Source: Cyrtodaria siliqua
Taxonomy: Eukaryota; Mollusca; Bivalvia; Adapedonta; Hiatellidae
DNA length: 64,000 bases
Direction: 5' to 3'
Assembly (NCBI GenBank): GCA_037043455.1
Contig: JAWPHD010010343.1
Location: 1 to 64,000 of the forward strand
Made by a program: the position numbers and the translations under genes. The notes under the pieces were generated by a model. That model searched no databases, had not been told where the DNA came from, and saw nothing but the letters and a program-made list of their open reading frames with translations. Of this stretch, positions 59,731 through 64,000 are shown piece after piece. Each line of letters starts with the position of its first letter. Position 1 is the stretch's first letter.

Positions 59731-60734
59731 GCTATTATCAAACGTCGTCATTTTTTAATGACATTTTAGTTTCCCACATATTTATGATTCATTTATATGT
59801 GAATGACATGTATGCGTCTCCTCAAATGTTGAAAGAGCCTAACAGCATCAACAGTGTTTGGTGGAAGAAGGCTATCTTCCGCCATAACGTCTATACACAC
59901 GTTATACATAACAGGTGCGCAGCATACTGTCGAACGAAACTGGACTCGTCCACGACAAGTATCTATGTCATCCCTTGATACAGGCCACAAATAGTCTGTA
60001 GTGTTCCATAGTCTAGGAAAACTGTACATCCTGTTTGGTTGACCAAATGGAACGTGCTGGTTTCTTGACCTTCTGATTGAATGGTTGTTCCACATTGTTG
60101 CTGCCAATGAAAGCTCGGTCTGAAACAAAGTGCTACATAATAATACACGTGGACCGCGAGACGAGAGTTTGGGAGAAAAGTGTTCTTAAATATTTTAGCG
60201 CGTTTGTATTGGAAGAAAAAAGTTCGAGGTATAAAGATCACTATTACGTCAACCTTCGCAGTGCGAACATATATATTGATCATTGTCGCTAGAGAGTGGC
60301 TAGTACTGGTAAACACAGGAACACTGGCTAGGTGGTCTGACCGCCATATGACCTAAACAGTGTTGAAAACGGCGTCAAATCCAAACAAACAAACAAATAT
60401 ATTGACCATAATTTAAAAGGTATCCAGGTTATGAGCAAACAAACAAACACACGCTCACACACATCCGCACGCACGCATCATTTCATGCACAGAATATGTG
60501 AGAAAAAGAGCATGAGAGACGCAAAATTGAAACACACGTTTTTAATTTTAAACGTACATATGACTTTGTGGTGTTTGATGGTTCGCACTTTTCACGTCTA
60601 TCAATTAAACCATATTTTAAGCTAATTCACAAATCTGCTTTTATTAGATGGACTGTGATAATTAATATAGTGTTTGTCAGATATCTACTCAACATTTAAG
60701 TTAAACGTTTGAAACTGTCCCTTTTTCAATGAGG

Positions 60735-60914
60735 ATAATCCATCCATCATTATATCGTGTTTTCCCGCCTTACATCCGCCTTGCCACGGACATCCATGAC
60801 TCAAGCCGAACGTCATGGAGACGATGTCGTATTGCTTACTTGGTGAATTTCCGTGACTAACGAACGTCTTCCGAAATAACACGATAACACATGGGGCCAA
60901 TGATGGATGGATTA
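60735..60914. mobile_element. Foldback/MITE-like element in intron 2 of the pseudogene
   Basis: TAATCCATCCATCATT (60735) and AATGATGGATGGATTA (to 60914) are perfect inverted ends of 16 bp. TATCGTGTT and AACACGATA are a second, inner pair. About 180 bp, no coding frame of note. Confidence 0.6.
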
Positions 60915-61769
60915 CCGTAAAAAAATATTGGTTCAGGCGAACTTGCCTGAATTGGTATTGTCTGTATAGTTGTCAAATAGAAAATAGTAAATGAAACATT
61001 TGAACTGATTATGAAAAATCAAATTATTATAAAAGCATTTTAAATAGAACCAGAAACATGACAAATGCTTATTGAACAGTGTAGTTTTCTTACTTCTTAT
61101 ACACGCGGCCATAAAATACAAGAATTGAAAAGATTATATTTACTTGTAGTAAAGCCATGAAGCAAAATTGCACAAGGCACTTGTCTGAGTCGCTCCCTGA
61201 AAAGTCTCCTGCATTTTGGAGGGTTTTGAATATGTCCATTCAATACTGAATATGTTGGCGTCGAAGGTAGCCCCACCAGCTCTCAATCTGCTGATTAAGT
61301 GTGCTTGAGCCTGAAATGTAAGCATTTTCATCAGCCCTCAAATGCCTTTGTATTTCTCTCACTACTGCATTCTCTGTTCCAAAATCCCCTCGAATTATCC
61401 TAGGAGTGCCACCGTACTTATTTAACACTTCCAGCAAATACCCAGCGACAATTATTGGATTGTTGTTTGTATGGTTTACATTTTAGCCATATAACTTCCT
61501 AGAAAACCCACACATACATCCATGTATGCACAGTCCGTAAGGTTTCAGTTTGCCGTCGAGATGCCAAATGAAGTTTGGTCCAGCTGCAAAATAATTCCGT
61601 CGTTGAAATCTTCTAGCAGTCCGCGCTTCCACTCCTGTTAATAAATAATACCAATCCAATTACTATGAGAAAATTAGAACATTTAGGTTTTTGGATATAC
61701 ATTTTGAAAAGAAATTCCTACACTAGATTTTTGTATCCCTGTTATAAAAATAAAAATAAAATCACGGAT

Positions 61770-62245
61770 CTTAGAATAACTAGACACCGATGCCCCCAAT
61801 ACCGCCTTGTCAGAAACAGAGAAATTTGACTATGTCAAGGGCCATAACTCTGGTGTTACTGGTGCGATATAAAAATTAAAACCCAGGTGCACAACAACTC
61901 ATCCAAATAAACAATTTTGTGAAGTTTGGTGACTGTATGCCAATTAGTAAAGGAGCAGCGCGTGCCACAAATTTGCCATATAAAATGCCCTCATTTTGAC
62001 TATGTCAAGGGCCATAACTCTGGTGTTACTGGTGCCATATAAAAATTAAAACCCAGGTGCACAACAACTCATCCCAATAAACATTTGTCTGAATTTTGGT
62101 GACTGTAGGTCGAATAATAAAGGTGCAGCGCGCGACACAACATTTTCGGGGCGTACGGACGGACGGACGAACGTACGTACGGACGGACGGACGTACGGAC
62201 AGACAAGAGCAAATCTATATGCCCCCAAATTTTTGGGGACATAAA
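61770..62245 (-). repeat. Dispersed bivalve-type repeat in intron 1 of the pseudogene
   Basis: Two units about 168 bp apart share GACTATGTCAAGGGCCATAA, TGGTGTTACTGGTG and CCCAGGTGCACAACAACTC. The block ends with a GGAC/GTAC-rich run (about 62150-62205) and ATGCCCCCAAATTTTTGGGG, which is partly self-complementary. Confidence 0.7.
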
Positions 62246-62323
62246 AATATACACTTTTTGTTTGATTTCAAATGACATGTATACGTTCTCCGGATGCTCA
62301 CCTGAACGAACCGGCCACCGTAA

Positions 62324-62368
62324 AAACCACCACTACTACTACTACCACTACAACTATCACCACTACCA
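62324..62368 (+). repeat. ACT/ACC trinucleotide microsatellite
   Basis: Imperfect run of ACCACTACTACTACTACC type, inside intron 1. Confidence 0.75.
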
Positions 62369-62855
62369 CTGTATGAAGTAATCAAAGGCATTCTTGTGGG
62401 TAGTGTAAGTACATACTCGTATCAGAAGCTAATATGAATTTCAGTATACGTTTTGTAAGGGCAGGTGTGTTTGCTTTACTTTGTCAGGTTGAACTTACCC
62501 CGAGGGTCGCATATACGAAGGATGGTAGCAACATCGTTGACCCGTACCCGTAAACCATTGGCTATGCAACGTTGACGCATGACTCGGTATCCATGGAGCG
62601 GTCCAGAATGTTCAAGTTCGTTGCTAATAAAGTCAACCACAGTACGAGAGTCGCTATAAATTCTTCGTCGCAACATCAATCCGCGTAACAGTCTGTAAAT
62701 GTCTGAGTGATATGTTTATATCATGCTGGTCGCGTAAAAGGAACCGAATTTCTTCATACGTTAACCCTGCATTAAAGTATAATACAATAAAATCGTCTCT
62801 GCTATCAGCCATTTTCAAACAGCATCCTTGTATGTTAAGTGTATTCTGATTGGCT

Positions 62856-63203
62856 CACGACTTAGTATCTCGTGCGCACGACTTAGTATCTCGTGAGCAC
62901 GACTTAGTATCTCGTGCGCACGAGTTAGTAAGTCGTGCTCACGACTTAGTTATCTCGTGAGCACGACTTAGTATCTCGTGCTCACGACTTAGTATCTCGT
63001 GAGCACGACTTAGTATCTCGTGCGCACGAGTTAGTAAGTCGTGCTCACGACTTAGTTATCTCGTGCGCACGACTTAGTATCTCGTGAGCACGACTTAGTA
63101 TCTCGTGCGCACGAGTTAGTAAGTCGTGCTCACGACTTAGTTATCTCGTGCGCACGACTTAGTATCTCGTGAGCACGACTTAGTATCTCGTGCGCACGAG
63201 ATA
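62856..63203. repeat. Tandem array of ~21-bp palindromic units
   Basis: About 16 units of CACGACTTAGTATCTCGTG, separated by AG, GC or CT, so that junctions read CGTGCGCACG (a perfect palindrome) or CGTGAGCACG. Some units are replaced by the reverse form GTTAGTAAGTCGTGCTCACG, at about 62923, 63030 and 63113. It starts about 45 bp upstream of the start codon of the minus-strand pseudogene. CpG-rich compared with its AT-rich surroundings. Confidence 0.9.
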
Positions 63204-64000
63204 AATAAAAACACACATGTCACCTCTATGCCACCGTAGATGCGTGCACATACGACTCGGATTATAAAAATAATGTTGTGGAACAAGACGGGATTTTATT
63301 TCTATAAATAGCAATTTACTCACAAAATACTTAGAATCAAAGGGAGACAACAAGTTCATTAAATTACGTCTTAAGTATAACATTGTTACTTCCCTTCGAA
63401 GAAATATGGACGGTATTTTCAGCCCTCCCAAATCCGGAATTTCATGATGTTTAAATTAGTTTTCCGAATACAAAATTATACAAATATGTATGTTAGTCAT
63501 TACTTTTAAGTTAATATGTAAGTTATTTTTGATTATTATTGTACAGCACATCTTCGTAGAAGTTTTTTTATAACGCCGATTATTGCTTCTGTGCCTACGT
63601 TTCACGACGTTAAAATACCCCTTTTGGTACCCACTGCCGGACATTTCTCACACGGATAGTTTGTTTACAAATGAGACATGGGGTAACCGTTATTTTATGG
63701 AAATATCAATTGTTAAAAATACATTGTAGTAAGTCTGAGATATCGAAGAAAAAGGTTGTTTTTCATGACGACTATTGCTTCTTTGCCAGTAGTGGTTTAG
63801 GAGGAGTTACGCAACATTATTACACACGGACGGACGAACGTACGGACAGACAGGAAGGGGGAGGGATAACAAATAAAGATTTTAATGACAATAATGATTC
63901 AATGACAATAAAGACAATTTTATATTTAAAGTTAGCACTTAAAATGTTTGTCAACATTAAACAACAACCACGTTTGCTAAAATAATTCTTCTATTTAAAG
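63204..64000. other. Intergenic
   Basis: AT-rich sequence without a recognisable gene. 63822-63856 is a GGAC/GGACA microsatellite resembling the one in the repeat at 61770-62245. Confidence 0.6.

Larger units (their letters stand above)
59793..62812 (-). pseudogene. Three-exon integrase-core (DDE) gene, broken
   Basis: Exon 1 62499-62812 starts MADSRDDFIVLY and holds a helix-turn-helix-like region with SGPLHGYRVMRQRC. Donor GTAAGT follows. Exon 2 61144-61634 (acceptor AACAG, phase kept) holds the integrase core: D in WHLDG, D in IIRGDFGTEN and, 33 residues on, E in QQIESWW. Donor GTAAAT follows. Exon 3 59793-60119 (acceptor TTTCAG, phase 0) holds RSRNQHVPFGQPNRMYSFP and ends in HVIHI. Domain order and length (about 375 residues) fit a multi-copy family of integrase-core proteins of aquatic animals, probably transposon-derived (IS3-like DNA transposons are one candidate). 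Three defects: a frame change near 62691-62694, TAA at 61483-61485 and TGA at 61240-61242 in place of a tryptophan expected from the family. No inverted termini were found. Confidence 0.85.

Noticed and set aside
62046..62278. Frames rich in Val-Arg-Pro-Ser repeats
   Set aside because: They are translations of the GGAC/GTAC microsatellite at the end of a dispersed repeat.

Overview
The window looks like nuclear DNA of a marine or freshwater bivalve mollusc. The reasons are dispersed repeats of bivalve type (GTCCGTCTGTC-rich leaders, TTAGCTCTACTGGCC ends, CATCCAAGATGGCCGCC modules, the AAAGTGTCGTCC hairpin), a spliced gene with GT-AG introns, a tRNA-derived SINE, a Ty3/gypsy LTR element and several foldback elements. 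A Dreissena-like species is my guess from memory of its repeats, not a demonstrated fact. There is almost no single-copy coding sequence. The only true gene-like object is a three-exon integrase-core (DDE) gene at 59793-62812 on the minus strand, and it is broken.

From 1 to about 54.4 kb the window is a composite satellite locus built from a few modules used again and again: (i) a 45-bp satellite with a homogenised type (A, core CCAAAATGGACAACATTACC) and a diverged type (B, core CCAAGATTGCCAACTGTACC); (ii) a 24-bp satellite (core CACTCTGCCATTCCCATC); (iii) a linker of about 150-bp modules ending GGTCAAGGTCACTGTTACT; (iv) modules of about 315 bp with CAAGATGGCCGCCAT boxes; (v) a 51-bp satellite (GTACAGTGTGCCAGTCC); and (vi) modules of about 158 bp. 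The usual order is B block, 150-bp linker, 315-bp modules, 24-bp array pointing left, a dyad spacer, 24-bp array pointing right, B block, A block, B block. The full start of this cassette recurs at 1, 10882 and 42147. A further, partial cassette begins at 21556. Because 24 and 45 are multiples of three and the consensus units lack stops, long repetitive reading frames run through the arrays on both strands. I treat these as by-products of the repeat period.

The 24-bp arrays are arranged as very large imperfect palindromes. Arms of 0.7-2 kb in opposite orientation meet at a spacer of about 300 bp, itself a degenerate palindrome around AAAGCGCTTT (3202, 24473, 49548, and again in the spacer at 51585). 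The 45-bp arrays also carry inverted duplications with shared private variants, with axes near 31317 and 35019.

Mobile elements have landed in this locus. An internally deleted Ty3/gypsy element (16433-20545, minus strand) has 1547-bp LTRs that differ at one noticed base, a CGCCC target duplication, a tRNA-Leu primer binding site and only the RT-tail/RNase H part of pol. A 697-bp hAT-like element lies inside a 24-bp array (22755-23451). A MITE with 40-bp perfect inverted ends (43692-43963), a SINE with a 12-bp target duplication (46285-46606) and a MITE-like insertion (53471-53814) complete the set.

From 54.4 to 64 kb the DNA is ordinary intergenic sequence with dispersed hairpin elements, a tRNA-like SINE fragment, the broken integrase-core gene (its introns carry a foldback element and a bivalve repeat) and, just upstream of its start codon, a tandem array of about 21-bp palindromic units.
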